Shown here piece after piece: positions 9,680 to 18,678 of a stretch of 64,000 nucleotides of DNA (position 1 is its first letter; every line of letters begins with the position of its first letter). Source of the DNA: Aromatoleum toluclasticum ATCC 700605 (GTDB lineage: Bacteria; Pseudomonadota; Gammaproteobacteria; Burkholderiales; Rhodocyclaceae); the NCBI RefSeq assembly GCF_000378245.1, contig NZ_KB899506.1, forward strand, positions 62,001 through 126,000. The letters are read 5' to 3'. A program made the position numbers and the translations under genes. The notes under the pieces were generated by a model, which was given only the letters and a program-made list of their open reading frames with translations, had not been told where the DNA came from and ran no database searches.

Positions 9680-9841
9680 TCGCTTACGGCTCCGCCCCTG
9701 CTCTGCACTGATCCGCGAGACCGATTCACGACCATGTTAAGCCAAAAAAATGACGTTCGCGCGGCCGGACGGATCTTCTCCCCGGCAGAGAACGGCGGGC
9801 AGCGCAACGCGACACGCAGAAGCAATCCGCCGCACGAGGTT

Positions 9842-9861
9842 TATACTGTAATTATGTACAG
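9842..9861 (+). promoter_or_regulatory. LexA (SOS) box overlapping -10 element and start codon of dnaE2
   Basis: CTGTAATTATGTACAG at 9846-9861 is a perfect CTGT-N8-ACAG LexA operator. The hexamer TATACT at 9842-9847 matches the sigma-70 -10 consensus at five of six bases; no good -35 is visible. A -10 here would start transcription at about 9854, exactly the A of the dnaE2 ATG, so the operator would block both promoter and start site. Confidence 0.8.
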
Positions 9862-12800
9862 CCATACGAGCCTTCCCGGCCCACCCGGCGAAGCGGGATA
9901 TGCGGAACTCCACTGCCTGAGCAATTTCAGCTTCCAGCGCGGCGCATCGCACCCCGAGGAACTCACCGCACAGGCGGCCGGGTTGGGCTATGCCGCGCTG
10001 GCCATCACCGACGAGTGCTCGCTCGCCGGCGTCGTGCGCGCACATCAGGAGATCCGGCGCCAGGCGCTGCCGCTGCACCTCATCGTCGGCACCGAGATCC
10101 GCCTCGCCGACGGCCCTCGCCTCGTCCTGCTCGCCACCGACCGCGCCGCGTACGGCCGGCTCTCGCGCCTCATCAGCCGCGGCCGGCGTGCCGCCGACAA
10201 GGGCGAATACCGCCTGACCCGCGCCGATCTCGAAGACGGCCTGCCGGGCTGCCTCGCCCTGCTCGTGCCGCCCGAGGAGGCACCGGACCACGCAGCTCTC
10301 GTCGCCGACGGCCGCTGGCTCGACGGGCGCTTTCCCGACGCCGCCTGGCTCGCCGTCGAACTCGCCTGCGGACCGGACGATGAGGGACGGCTCGCGGGCC
10401 TGCTCGCGGTCGCCCGTGAAGCCGGCCTATGTCCCGTCGCAACCACCGGCGCGCTGATGCACGAGGCCGCACGCCGGCCGCTTGCCGACATACTCGCGGC
10501 GACCCGCCTCCATTCCACCGTCGCCGAAGCCGGCGCCCGGCTCGCTGGGAACGCCGAACGCCGCCTGCACGAGCGCAGCACGCTCGCCCGCCGCTACCCG
10601 CCGGAGCTCCTCGCCGAAACCCTGCGCATCGCCGCACGCTGCCGATTCCGGCTCGACGAGCTGCGCTACGAATACCCCGCCGAACTGGTCCCCGACGGCG
10701 AAACCCCGTCCGGCTGGCTGCGCCGCCTGGTCGAGGACGGCGTGCGCTGGCGCTATCGCCCGGACGGCGACGCTCCCCCGCGCGTACGCAAACAGATCGA
10801 ATACGAGCTCGCACTGATCGCGGAGCTCGGCTTCGAAGCCTATTTCCTCACCGTACACGACATCGTGCGTTTCGCCCGCAGCCGCGGAATCCTGTGCCAG
10901 GGACGCGGCTCGGCGGCCAACTCGGTCGTGTGCTGGACGCTCGGCATCACCGAAGTCGATCCCCGGCTCGGCATCATGCTGGTCGAGCGCTTCATCTCGA
11001 AGGAGCGCAACGAGCCGCCCGACATCGACGTCGATTTCGAGCACGACCGGCGCGAGGAGGTCATCCAGTATCTGTACGCGAAATACGGCCGTGAACGGGC
11101 CGCGCTCGCAGCCACGGTCATCCGCTACCGCGCACGCAGCGCCCTACGCGACGTCGGCCGCGCACTCGGTCTGCCGCTGGCGCAGATCGAGCGGCTCACG
11201 CGCGACCACTTCTGGTTCGACGGCCGCCATATCCTGCCGGAACGCCTGCGCGATGCCGGCCTCGACCCCGACAGCCCGACCGTCCGACGCCTCGCCGCCC
11301 TCACCGAGGAACTGATCGGCTTTCCGCGACACCTCTCGCAGCATGTCGGCGGTTTCGTGATCGCCCGCGGCCGCCTCGACGAACTGGTGCCGATCGAGAA
11401 CGCCGCGATGCCCGAACGCACCGTGATCCAGTGGGACAAGGACGACCTCGACACCCTCGGCCTGCTCAAGGTCGACGTCCTCGCCCTCGGCATGCTCTCG
11501 GCGCTGCGCCGCGGCCTCGCGCTGATGGCCGCCTGGCACGGCCGCGAAATGACGCTCGCCGACATCCCGCGCGAAGTCGACGCCGTGTATGACATGCTCT
11601 CCGCGGCCGACTCGGTCGGCGTCTTCCAGGTCGAATCGCGCGCCCAGATGACCATGCTGCCGCGCCTCAGGCCCCGCCGCTTCTACGATCTCGTCGTCGA
11701 AGTCGCGATCGTGCGCCCCGGGCCGATCCAGGGCGGCATGGTCCATCCCTACCTCGAAGCCCGCATCCGCAAGGAGCGCGGCGAGGAGATCGATTATCCA
11801 CGCCCGGAACGCCGCGATCCCGGCGTGCAGCAGGACGATGGCGTGCGCCAGGTGCTCGAACGCACGCTGGGCATACCGATCTTCCAGGAACAGGTCATGC
11901 AGCTCGCCGTGGTCGCAGCCGGCTTCACCCCCGGCGATGCCGACCAGCTGCGCCGCGCGATGGGCGCCTGGCGCCGCCAGGGCGAACTCGAACGCTACCG
12001 CGCGCAACTGCTTGCCGGCATGGCCGAGCGCGGCTACCGGGCGGAGTTCGCCGAGCGCCTGTGCAACCAGATCGAAGGTTTCGGCAGCTACGGCTTTCCC
12101 GAATCGCACGCCGCGAGCTTTGCGCTGCTGGTGTATTTCTCCGCCTGGATCAAGCGCTTCGAGCCCGCTATCTTCCTCTGTGCGCTGCTCAACAGCCAGC
12201 CGATGGGCTTCTACTCCCCTTCCCAACTGATCCAGGACGCCCGTCGGCACGGCGTGACGATACGCGGGGCCGACGTGCGCGCCAGCGGCTGGGACTGCAC
12301 GCTAGAGCCCCAGGACGGCACGAAGCTGCCCGCGGCGCGCCTGGGACTGCGCATGATCAAGGGCTTCCACGCCGACGCCGCGGCCCGCATCGCCGCGGCA
12401 CGCAGCCTGCGCCCCTTCGCGGGCGTGGACGATCTCGCGCTGCGCGCCGCGCTCGACGCCCGCGAACTCAGGCTGCTCGCCACCGCCGGCGCGCTGGCGG
12501 GCCTCGCCGGCCATCGCCGCCAGGCGCTCTGGCAGGCCGCCGGCGGCCTGCCGGCGGAAGGCGTGCTGCATGGCGCGCCGGTGATGGAGAGCACCGCGCA
12601 GATCGCCCCGCCGAGCGAAGCCCAGGAACTGGTTGCCGACTACGCCCGGCTGGGTTTCACGCTCGGTCGCCATCCCCTCGCGCTGCTGCGCGAGCGGCTC
12701 AGCGCGATGCGCTTCCTCACCGCCGCGGAAATCTCCGCCTGCCCCGACCGCAAGCTCGCCCGCGCCGCCGGCATCGTCACCTGCCGCCAGCGGCCGGGCA

Positions 12801-13033
12801 CCGCGAAGGGAACGCTGTTCATGACCATCGAGGATGAAACGGGACTCGCCAACGTGATCGTCCGGCCCGAACTCATCGAACACCAACGCCGGGAACTGCT
12901 CGGCGCGCGCCTGCTGGGGGTGTTCGGCCAGATCAGCCGCCAGGGCGATGTCACGCACCTGCTGGCGAGCCGCGTCGTCGACCATTCCGCGATGCTCGGC
13001 GCACTCGACGCGCAGAGCCGCGACTTCCACTGA
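9854..13033 (+). CDS. dnaE2: DnaE2 (ImuC), error-prone DNA polymerase III alpha subunit
   Basis: The 1059-residue polymerase has an N-terminal PHP domain (AELHCLSNFSFQRGASHPEEL, read across about residues 18-38, then ITDECSLAGVV), the C-family palm with the catalytic acidic cluster PDIDVDFE, and the C-terminal OB-fold region (LFMTIEDETGLANVIV). Length and start fit DnaE2 rather than the replicative DnaE1, which is about 100 residues longer. It is the translesion polymerase of the ImuA-ImuB-DnaE2 mutasome. The ATG at 9854 is chosen because it is the last one before the conserved PHP start and the SOS operator precedes it; the frame is open upstream to an ATG at 9734, which would put the operator inside the gene. 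Confidence 0.93.
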   Translation: MYSHTSLPGPPGEAGYAELHCLSNFSFQRGASHPEELTAQAAGLGYAALAITDECSLAGVVRAHQEIRRQALPLHLIVGTEIRLADGPRLVLLATDRAAYGRLSRLISRGRRAADKGEYRLTRADLEDGLPGCLALLVPPEEAPDHAALVADGRWLDGRFPDAAWLAVELACGPDDEGRLAGLLAVAREAGLCPVATTGALMHEAARRPLADILAATRLHSTVAEAGARLAGNAERRLHERSTLARRYPPELLAETLRIAARCRFRLDELRYEYPAELVPDGETPSGWLRRLVEDGVRWRYRPDGDAPPRVRKQIEYELALIAELGFEAYFLTVHDIVRFARSRGILCQGRGSAANSVVCWTLGITEVDPRLGIMLVERFISKERNEPPDIDVDFEHDRREEVIQYLYAKYGRERAALAATVIRYRARSALRDVGRALGLPLAQIERLTRDHFWFDGRHILPERLRDAGLDPDSPTVRRLAALTEELIGFPRHLSQHVGGFVIARGRLDELVPIENAAMPERTVIQWDKDDLDTLGLLKVDVLALGMLSALRRGLALMAAWHGREMTLADIPREVDAVYDMLSAADSVGVFQVESRAQMTMLPRLRPRRFYDLVVEVAIVRPGPIQGGMVHPYLEARIRKERGEEIDYPRPERRDPGVQQDDGVRQVLERTLGIPIFQEQVMQLAVVAAGFTPGDADQLRRAMGAWRRQGELERYRAQLLAGMAERGYRAEFAERLCNQIEGFGSYGFPESHAASFALLVYFSAWIKRFEPAIFLCALLNSQPMGFYSPSQLIQDARRHGVTIRGADVRASGWDCTLEPQDGTKLPAARLGLRMIKGFHADAAARIAAARSLRPFAGVDDLALRAALDARELRLLATAGALAGLAGHRRQALWQAAGGLPAEGVLHGAPVMESTAQIAPPSEAQELVADYARLGFTLGRHPLALLRERLSAMRFLTAAEISACPDRKLARAAGIVTCRQRPGTAKGTLFMTIEDETGLANVIVRPELIEHQRRELLGARLLGVFGQISRQGDVTHLLASRVVDHSAMLGALDAQSRDFH

Positions 13034-13064
13034 GGGCGCGCGTTGCCGCCGCGCGCCGCCACCC

Positions 13065-14306
13065 TCACTGCACGTCGCCCGGCGGCCCCTTGCGCAAGCA
13101 GTCCGTGACCGCCACCACGCAGTTGCGCCCCAGGCTCTTCGCCCGGTAAAGCGCCGCATCCGCCGCCGCCAGCAACTGCTCCAGATCGTCACCCGGCTCG
13201 AAGTCCGCGAATCCGATACTGACCGTGACGGCGACGGGCGCGCCGTCCGCGCCCGCGACTCCGATCGCCGCTATCTGCTGCCGCAAACGGTCGGCAAGCT
13301 CGCGAGCGCCCTCCGGCAAGGTTCCCGGCAGGACGATCACGAACTCCTCGCCGCCATAGCGCCCGACGATGTCGATCTCGCGCACGCTCCCGGCGCAGGT
13401 CTGCGCCACCATCCTGATCACCTGATCGCCCACGGCATGTCCGTGTTCGTCGTTGATCGCCTTGAAATGGTCGATATCCACCATCAGCAGCGCGAGGGGC
13501 TGGCCGAATCGCTCGGCCCGCCGCCGCTCCTGCTCCGCGCGATCGATCAGGTAGCGGCGATTCGCGATACCCGTCAGGACGTCGACCTGGGCCAGCTGGC
13601 GCAGATCCTCCTCGCGTCCCTTGCGTTCGGTGATGTCCTCACGCACCGCGACAAAGTGAGACACCCGGCCGAAGCGGTCCCGCAGCGGCGAGATCGCCAT
13701 GTTCTCCCAGTATTCCTCGCCACTCTTCCTGCGGTTGCACACCTCGCCGCGCCATACGCTGCCCGACAGGATCGTCTGCCACAGGTCGGCATAGACCTCG
13801 CTGCGCGTATGCCCGGCCCCGAACATTGCCGGACTGCGCCCGAGGATCTCGTTGCGCGAATATCCCGAAGTCTTCAGGAAGGCTGCGTTCACGTATTCGA
13901 TCCGGCCGCGGTTGTTGGTGATCATGATCGCAGCCGGGGCGTGATCGACGGCCGCCTTGTAGGTTTCCAGCGCGTACTCGCTGACCGGGAGCTCCACCTG
14001 GCTGACATCCGGCATCTCGCCAGCGGAAAAAACGGCCGGCGGGGGAAGGACCGCTCCCGGCTGGCCGGCGCCGGCCTGTGCCGACGTGCCGGACGTGCGC
14101 AACAGCGGCCACACCGCCCACGCGACGACGACCGCGAGCAGCACCATGGATACGCCGAGGAAAGGAACGAAGATGTTTCCGCCCCCTTCGGCACCGCCGA
14201 AACCGTCGGCTGCGAACACTCCGTCCAGCATCCAGAGCCCCACCGCCGTGAGCAATGCGAACGCCACCACCAGGAAGATCGTCAGCGACGTGCGGGGGAA
14301 AAGCAT
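13065..14306 (-). CDS. Membrane-anchored PAS-GGDEF diguanylate cyclase
   Basis: The 413-residue protein has two N-terminal transmembrane helices (about 8-28 and 47-67), a PAS domain (about 115-235) with a PAC tail, and a C-terminal GGDEF domain with an intact active site GGEEF at 318-322. An RxxD inhibitory I-site (309-312) sits five residues before it, so product inhibition by cyclic di-GMP is expected. No EAL domain follows. The start at 14306 (MLFPRTSLT) has AAGGG seven bases upstream; the open frame further upstream is not supported. It faces pabBC divergently. The signal sensed by the PAS domain is unknown. Confidence 0.92.
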   Translation of the reverse strand: MLFPRTSLTIFLVVAFALLTAVGLWMLDGVFAADGFGGAEGGGNIFVPFLGVSMVLLAVVVAWAVWPLLRTSGTSAQAGAGQPGAVLPPPAVFSAGEMPDVSQVELPVSEYALETYKAAVDHAPAAIMITNNRGRIEYVNAAFLKTSGYSRNEILGRSPAMFGAGHTRSEVYADLWQTILSGSVWRGEVCNRRKSGEEYWENMAISPLRDRFGRVSHFVAVREDITERKGREEDLRQLAQVDVLTGIANRRYLIDRAEQERRRAERFGQPLALLMVDIDHFKAINDEHGHAVGDQVIRMVAQTCAGSVREIDIVGRYGGEEFVIVLPGTLPEGARELADRLRQQIAAIGVAGADGAPVAVTVSIGFADFEPGDDLEQLLAAADAALYRAKSLGRNCVVAVTDCLRKGPPGDVQ

Positions 14307-14530
14307 CAGCCCTTGAAACCCGGAAAACGAACAAAATCCCTGTACATACCGCAATGATAGTAGATACCCCCGAGACGATGCCAAATAAATTATCACCACA
14401 AAAATAGTGGGGGCTTTCACCCGCAAAGGCACCGACGCCGCGAACAAGGGCCGCACGCGAACGGCGAGGCCTTGCGCTAACATGCGGATCCCGCCTCCGC
14501 ATCGCGACGCCACCTGCAGCAGCCGCAACG

Positions 14531-16309
14531 ATGATCGACTCCGCTCACGAATTCGCCCTGTTCGACGACAATCAGCACGGCCACGGCGACCTTCTCCTGT
14601 CCGAGCCGGAAGAAACCATCCGCTGCACGGACGCAGGCGAGCTCGATGACGCCTTCGACGCCGTCGAGCGTGCCCGCCTGCGCGGAAAATGGGTCGCGCT
14701 TGCAGCCTGCTACGAACTGGGTCACGCGCTGGAACCCCGCTTGCGGGAGCTGCTGCGCAAGGACGGCGCACCGCTCCTGACGGCGTGGGTGTATGGCCGG
14801 GCCGAGCGGCTACCCTCGCCCGAAACCGACAGGCGCATCGCCGCTGCGCTGGCCCGGCGCGACGAGCACGCGCGGCTGGGTGGCGTGATGGACCTGCGCC
14901 GCGAAATCGCGGAGGAAGACTACTGCCGCAGCGTGCAGCACATCCGCGACTACATCGCCGCCGGCGACTGCTACCAGGTGAACCTCACCTTCCCCCTGCG
15001 CGGACGGCTCTACGGCTCGCCTCTTGCCCTCTACCATGCCTTGCGCGCCGCACAGCCGGTACGGCACGGGGCGCTGATCTGCCATGCCGATGGCGCGATC
15101 CTCTCGCGCTCGCCCGAGCTGTTCGTCGAACGCCGCGGGGACCGCCTGAGCTGCCGTCCGATGAAGGGCACTGCCGCGCGGGACAGCGATCCCGCAGCAC
15201 TCGCGTTGTCGGAAAAGAATCGCGCCGAGAACATCATGATCGTGGACCTGATCCGCAACGACCTGGGCCGCCTCGCACCCAGCGGCGGCGTGCGCGTCGA
15301 GCGGCTGTGCGAGATCGAGGCCTATCCGAGCGTGTGGCAGATGACTTCGACGGTCGTCGCCGAACCCGTTGCGGCGAGCCTCGCGGAGGTGTTCCGCGCC
15401 CTCTTTCCGTGCGGCTCGGTCACCGGCGCCCCGAAGATCCGGGCAATGCAGATCATCCGCGAACTCGAGACGGCGCCGCGCGGGATCTATTGCGGCGCGC
15501 TGGGATGGATCGCTCCCGACGGTGACTTCCGCTTCAGTGTGCCGATCCGCACGCTGGAGGTCGGAAAAGACGGCTGCGCGCAGCTCGGTCTGGGCAGCGG
15601 CATCGTTGCCGATTCGGAGCCGGCTGCCGAATGGGCCGAGTCGCTGCTCAAGGGCCGTTTCCTGACCGGTCTCCGGCCGGCATTCGGCCTCATCGAGACG
15701 CTGCGCTGCGAACCGGGAGCAGCCGAACCCTACCCGCTGCTGACTCGTCACTTCGAGCGGCTCACCCGATCCGCCGGCGCATTCGGATTCGCACTGGACA
15801 TCGACGCGATCCGGCGCGCGCTGATCGACAAGGCGCAGGTGCTGAGCGGACCGCAGCGCGTCCGCGTCCAGCTCGCGGCCGACGGCAGCTTCGCGCTATC
15901 GGCCGGCGCCCTCGACGATGGCATGGTGGCGACGCCGACCGTCGTCGTTTCGACACACACGATATCGAGTTGCGATCCCCTGCTGCAGCACAAGACGACC
16001 GCGCGCGAGCTTTACGATGCTGAACTGCGCGGGGCGATGGCGACGGGGCACTTCGACGCGCTGTTCTTCAATGAACGCGACGAACTTGCCGAAGGAGCCC
16101 GCACCAATGTGTATCTGGACCTGGGCGGTGACCGCCTGCTCACCCCGCCGCTGCACTGCGGCGTGCTGGACGGGGTGTATCGGCGCAAGCTGCTCGACGA
16201 AGGGAAGGCACGCGAGCAATGCCTGACCCGGGCGGACCTGTCGCGCGCCCGGGCGATCCTGTTGTCGAATGCAGCCCGCGGTCTGTTTCGCGTCGGGCTG
16301 GCGTCCTGA
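14531..16309 (+). CDS. pabBC: PabB-PabC fusion: aminodeoxychorismate synthase component I plus lyase
   Basis: A 592-residue bifunctional folate enzyme. Residues about 1-365 are the chorismate-binding PabB domain, with RSPELFVERRGDRLSCRP and the GSVTGAPKIRAMQII motif. Residues about 375-592 are a class IV aminotransferase-type PabC domain with the PLP lysine at 488 (LQHKTTAR). Together they turn chorismate into 4-aminobenzoate, the first with ammonia from PabA, which is not encoded in the window. Such fusions are common in beta- and gammaproteobacteria. A 7-bp inverted repeat (ATGCGGA/TCCGCAT, 14482-14502) lies in the leader. No good Shine-Dalgarno is seen. Confidence 0.92.
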   Translation: MIDSAHEFALFDDNQHGHGDLLLSEPEETIRCTDAGELDDAFDAVERARLRGKWVALAACYELGHALEPRLRELLRKDGAPLLTAWVYGRAERLPSPETDRRIAAALARRDEHARLGGVMDLRREIAEEDYCRSVQHIRDYIAAGDCYQVNLTFPLRGRLYGSPLALYHALRAAQPVRHGALICHADGAILSRSPELFVERRGDRLSCRPMKGTAARDSDPAALALSEKNRAENIMIVDLIRNDLGRLAPSGGVRVERLCEIEAYPSVWQMTSTVVAEPVAASLAEVFRALFPCGSVTGAPKIRAMQIIRELETAPRGIYCGALGWIAPDGDFRFSVPIRTLEVGKDGCAQLGLGSGIVADSEPAAEWAESLLKGRFLTGLRPAFGLIETLRCEPGAAEPYPLLTRHFERLTRSAGAFGFALDIDAIRRALIDKAQVLSGPQRVRVQLAADGSFALSAGALDDGMVATPTVVVSTHTISSCDPLLQHKTTARELYDAELRGAMATGHFDALFFNERDELAEGARTNVYLDLGGDRLLTPPLHCGVLDGVYRRKLLDEGKAREQCLTRADLSRARAILLSNAARGLFRVGLAS

Positions 16310-16311
16310 GT

Positions 16312-16677
16312 TCAGTGAGTGGCGCAGCGCCGGTTCGTGCAATTGCAGGGGATGAGCCCCTGGTCCTCGTCGGCACACATGCAGTAGTGATTCCCCGTAC
16401 CGACGACGGGCATGCCGGTCGGCTCACCCGGCTCGAAGTCCTCGATGCGCATCAGCTTGAGAAAGTGCAGCGCTGCGCTCAGGCCATGGAATACCGTCAG
16501 TTCTCCCGACCCGACGCACAGCCAGCGCCCATCCATGGAAATCGCATAGCATGTACCGTCGCGCGGTCCGACCGCATGCACCTGGATCTTGCATCGCTCC
16601 CGACGCCAGTCGGGTGCCACCGCGAGCTCCAGCCAAGTTGCGACTTTGCCTTGAATCGGCATTACTGCGTCCATCAT
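16312..16677 (-). CDS. Hypothetical Cys-rich small protein
   Basis: I do not recognise this 121-residue protein. It is soluble, has no signal peptide, and ends in a cysteine cluster: CMCADEDQGLIPCNC then NRRC, giving five Cys in about 20 residues, which could bind a metal or Fe-S cluster. The middle part (CYAISMDGRWLCVGSGELTVF) looks like a small beta domain. The start at 16677 is set by a strong Shine-Dalgarno (GGGAGAGAGG) directly upstream, and the next codon is also ATG. It converges with pabBC with only 2 bp between stops. The upstream 200 bp are clearly more AT-rich than the rest of the window. Confidence 0.68.
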   Translation of the reverse strand: MMDAVMPIQGKVATWLELAVAPDWRRERCKIQVHAVGPRDGTCYAISMDGRWLCVGSGELTVFHGLSAALHFLKLMRIEDFEPGEPTGMPVVGTGNHYCMCADEDQGLIPCNCTNRRCATH

Positions 16678-16874
16678 CCTCTCTCCCTTTTCTTCTTTAT
16701 ACGTCCGGATCAGTGCAACCCGGTGAAATCTTCTTTTCAACGAAGTTTCATATTAGCAATATCCAAGATAGGCACTCAACACGGGGATTGCAAGATATTC
16801 ATACTGACTTGCCCGGTTCAGGCATGGTCATAAGCATTTGAGAAATCCATCTTTTTCAAGGCTCGCGCGCTGGC

Positions 16875-16880
16875 TATACT
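16875..16880 (+). promoter_or_regulatory. Probable -10 element of metY
   Basis: TATACT matches the -10 consensus at five of six bases and would place the transcript start at about 16887, 38 bp before the metY ATG. The -35 region at 16852-16857 is T-rich but poor. The surrounding AT-rich stretch 16678-16924 separates two divergent genes and holds nothing else I can name. Confidence 0.4.
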
Positions 16881-16924
16881 TTTCGACTTGCAACTGAACC
16901 TTGCCAACCACCCGGGATGAACAC

Positions 16925-18196
16925 ATGAAACTCGAAACGCTTGCCGTGCACGGCGGTTACTCGCCCGATCCGACCACCAAGGCGGTGGCAGTGCCAATCT
17001 ACCAGACGACGTCGTACGCATTCGACGACACCCAGCACGGGGCAGACCTGTTCGACCTGAAGGTGCAGGGCAACATCTACACCCGCATCATGAATCCGAC
17101 CCAGGACGTGCTGGAAAAGCGCGTCGCGGCAATGGAAGGCGGCATCGCGGCGCTGGCGATGGCTTCGGGCATGGCGGCGATCACCGCATCGATCCAGACG
17201 ATCGCCGAGGCCGGCGACAACATCGTCACCTCCAGCACCCTGTACGGCGGCACCTACAACCTGTTCGCGCACACGCTGCCGCAGTACGGCATCGAGGTGC
17301 GCTTCGCCGACTACCGCGACCCGGACGCCTTCGAGCGCCTGATCGACGCCCGCACCAAAGCAGTGTTTTGCGAATCGGTCGGCAACCCGCTCGGCAACAT
17401 CACCGACTTCGAGAAGCTCGCCGAAGTCGCACACCGTCACGGCGTGCCGGTGATCGTCGATAACACCGTGCCCTCGCCCTACCTGTGCCGCCCGTTCGAA
17501 CACGGCGCCGACATCGTCGTGCATGCGCTGACCAAGTACCTGGGCGGTCACGGCAACTCGATCGGCGGCATCATCGTCGATTCGGGCAAGTTCCCCTGGG
17601 CTGAACACAAGGAACGCTTCAAGCGCCTGAACGAGCCCGACGTGTCGTATCACGGCGTCGTATATACGGAAGCGCTTGGACCCGCGGCCTACATCGCGCG
17701 GGCGCGCGTGGTGCCGCTGCGCAACATGGGTGCGGCGATCTCGCCGTTCAACGCCTTCCTGATCCTGCAGGGCATCGAGACGCTGGCGCTGCGCATGGAC
17801 CGCATCTGCGAAAACTCGGTGAAGATCGCACGCTTCCTGACCAGCCATTCCAAAGTCAGCTGGGTGAATTACGCGGGACTGGAGGAACACAAGGACTACC
17901 CGCTGGTCCAGCGCTACATGGGCGGACGGGCATCGGGCATCCTGAACTTCGGCGTGAAGGGCGGCCGTGAAGGCGGCGGCCGTTTCCAGGACGCGCTGAA
18001 GCTGGTGACGCGCCTCGTGAACATCGGTGACTGCAAGTCGCTCGCCTGCCATCCGGCGTCGACGACGCACCGCCAGCTCTCGGCCGAGGAGCTCGTGCGC
18101 GCCGGCGTGACCGAAGACATGATCCGCCTGTCGGTCGGCATCGAGCACGTCGATGACCTGATCGCGGACCTCGATCAGGCACTCGCGGCCGCCTGA
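16925..18196 (+). CDS. metY: O-acetylhomoserine sulfhydrylase (thiol-lyase)
   Basis: The 423-residue enzyme belongs to the Cys/Met metabolism PLP family. The PLP lysine is Lys204 in HALTKYLGGHGNSIGG; the size and the N-terminal TLAVHGGYSPDPTT block are typical of O-acetylhomoserine sulfhydrylases, which are longer than cystathionine lyases and synthases. It makes homocysteine from O-acetylhomoserine and sulfide in methionine synthesis. The start at 16925 is preferred over an in-frame ATG at 16901 because it matches the family N-terminus. It stands alone, with a promoter-like -10 upstream and a strong hairpin after the stop. Confidence 0.92.
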   Translation: MKLETLAVHGGYSPDPTTKAVAVPIYQTTSYAFDDTQHGADLFDLKVQGNIYTRIMNPTQDVLEKRVAAMEGGIAALAMASGMAAITASIQTIAEAGDNIVTSSTLYGGTYNLFAHTLPQYGIEVRFADYRDPDAFERLIDARTKAVFCESVGNPLGNITDFEKLAEVAHRHGVPVIVDNTVPSPYLCRPFEHGADIVVHALTKYLGGHGNSIGGIIVDSGKFPWAEHKERFKRLNEPDVSYHGVVYTEALGPAAYIARARVVPLRNMGAAISPFNAFLILQGIETLALRMDRICENSVKIARFLTSHSKVSWVNYAGLEEHKDYPLVQRYMGGRASGILNFGVKGGREGGGRFQDALKLVTRLVNIGDCKSLACHPASTTHRQLSAEELVRAGVTEDMIRLSVGIEHVDDLIADLDQALAAA

Positions 18197-18227
18197 GCGC
18201 CCCGCACGAATCGGTAGCGCGAGCACA

Positions 18228-18285
18228 GCGCATCCCGCCACGCTGCGCCTGCCCCTGGCGCGCAGCGTGGATCGGCGGGATCCGC
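18228..18285. terminator. Large hairpin between convergent metY and phhB, probable bidirectional terminator
   Basis: CCACGCTGCGC (18238-18248) pairs perfectly with GCGCAGCGTGG (18260-18270), and the flanks GCGCATCCCGCC (18228-18239) and GGCGGGATCCGC (18274-18285) extend the stem with one mismatch and a small bulge. It lies between two converging genes. There is no long T-run, so it may slow polymerase or protect 3' ends rather than act alone. Confidence 0.6.
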
Positions 18286-18340
18286 TTTGCTCCTCCCGCC
18301 CTGCCTGATTCGTCTCATCTGCCGCCTGATCGGCGGCGGA

Positions 18341-18637
18341 CTATTTCCCGCCCGCCGCCTCGTCGATGAAGCGGGCAAGCGCGATGTCGCGCTCGGTCAG
18401 CCCGCCCGCGTCGTGCGTCGACAAGGTGATGTCGACGCGGTTATACACATTGAACCATTCCGGATGGTGGTCCATCTTCTCCGCCATCAGGGCGACGCGC
18501 GCCATGAAGGCGAAGGCGGCGTTGAAGTCCTTGAACCGGATGCTGCGCGTGATCGCGTCGCGTCCGGGCGCGAGCGTCCAGTCGGGCAGCGTCGCCAGCG
18601 CGGCGCGGCGTTCGTCGTCATCGAGTTTCCGGCTCAT
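18341..18637 (-). CDS. phhB: Pterin-4a-carbinolamine dehydratase
   Basis: The 98-residue protein has the family signature [20 protein letters not shown] with the two active-site histidines, followed by the [11 protein letters not shown] motif. It dehydrates 4a-hydroxytetrahydrobiopterin; in bacteria it supports phenylalanine hydroxylase or molybdopterin-related pterin recycling. No phhA is present in the window, so its local role is open. The start at 18637 is set by GGAGG eight bases upstream. It follows the DUF748 gene by 41 bp on the same strand and may be cotranscribed. Confidence 0.9.
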   Translation of the reverse strand: MSRKLDDDERRAALATLPDWTLAPGRDAITRSIRFKDFNAAFAFMARVALMAEKMDHHPEWFNVYNRVDITLSTHDAGGLTERDIALARFIDEAAGGK

Positions 18638-18678
18638 GGTGTCCTCCGCTCCGTCTGCCCGCGCGCGTCGCCGTCCGC

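Noticed and set aside
9734-9853. Upstream in-frame start for dnaE2
   Set aside because: It would place the LexA box inside the coding region and add a tail unlike other DnaE2 proteins.
16741-16924. SAM or SAH riboswitch in front of metY
   Set aside because: The leader after the likely -10 is only about 38 bp, too short, and no conserved riboswitch core is seen.
18197-18340. Small RNA gene between metY and phhB
   Set aside because: The structure is explained as a terminator-type hairpin between convergent genes; no promoter was seen for a separate RNA.
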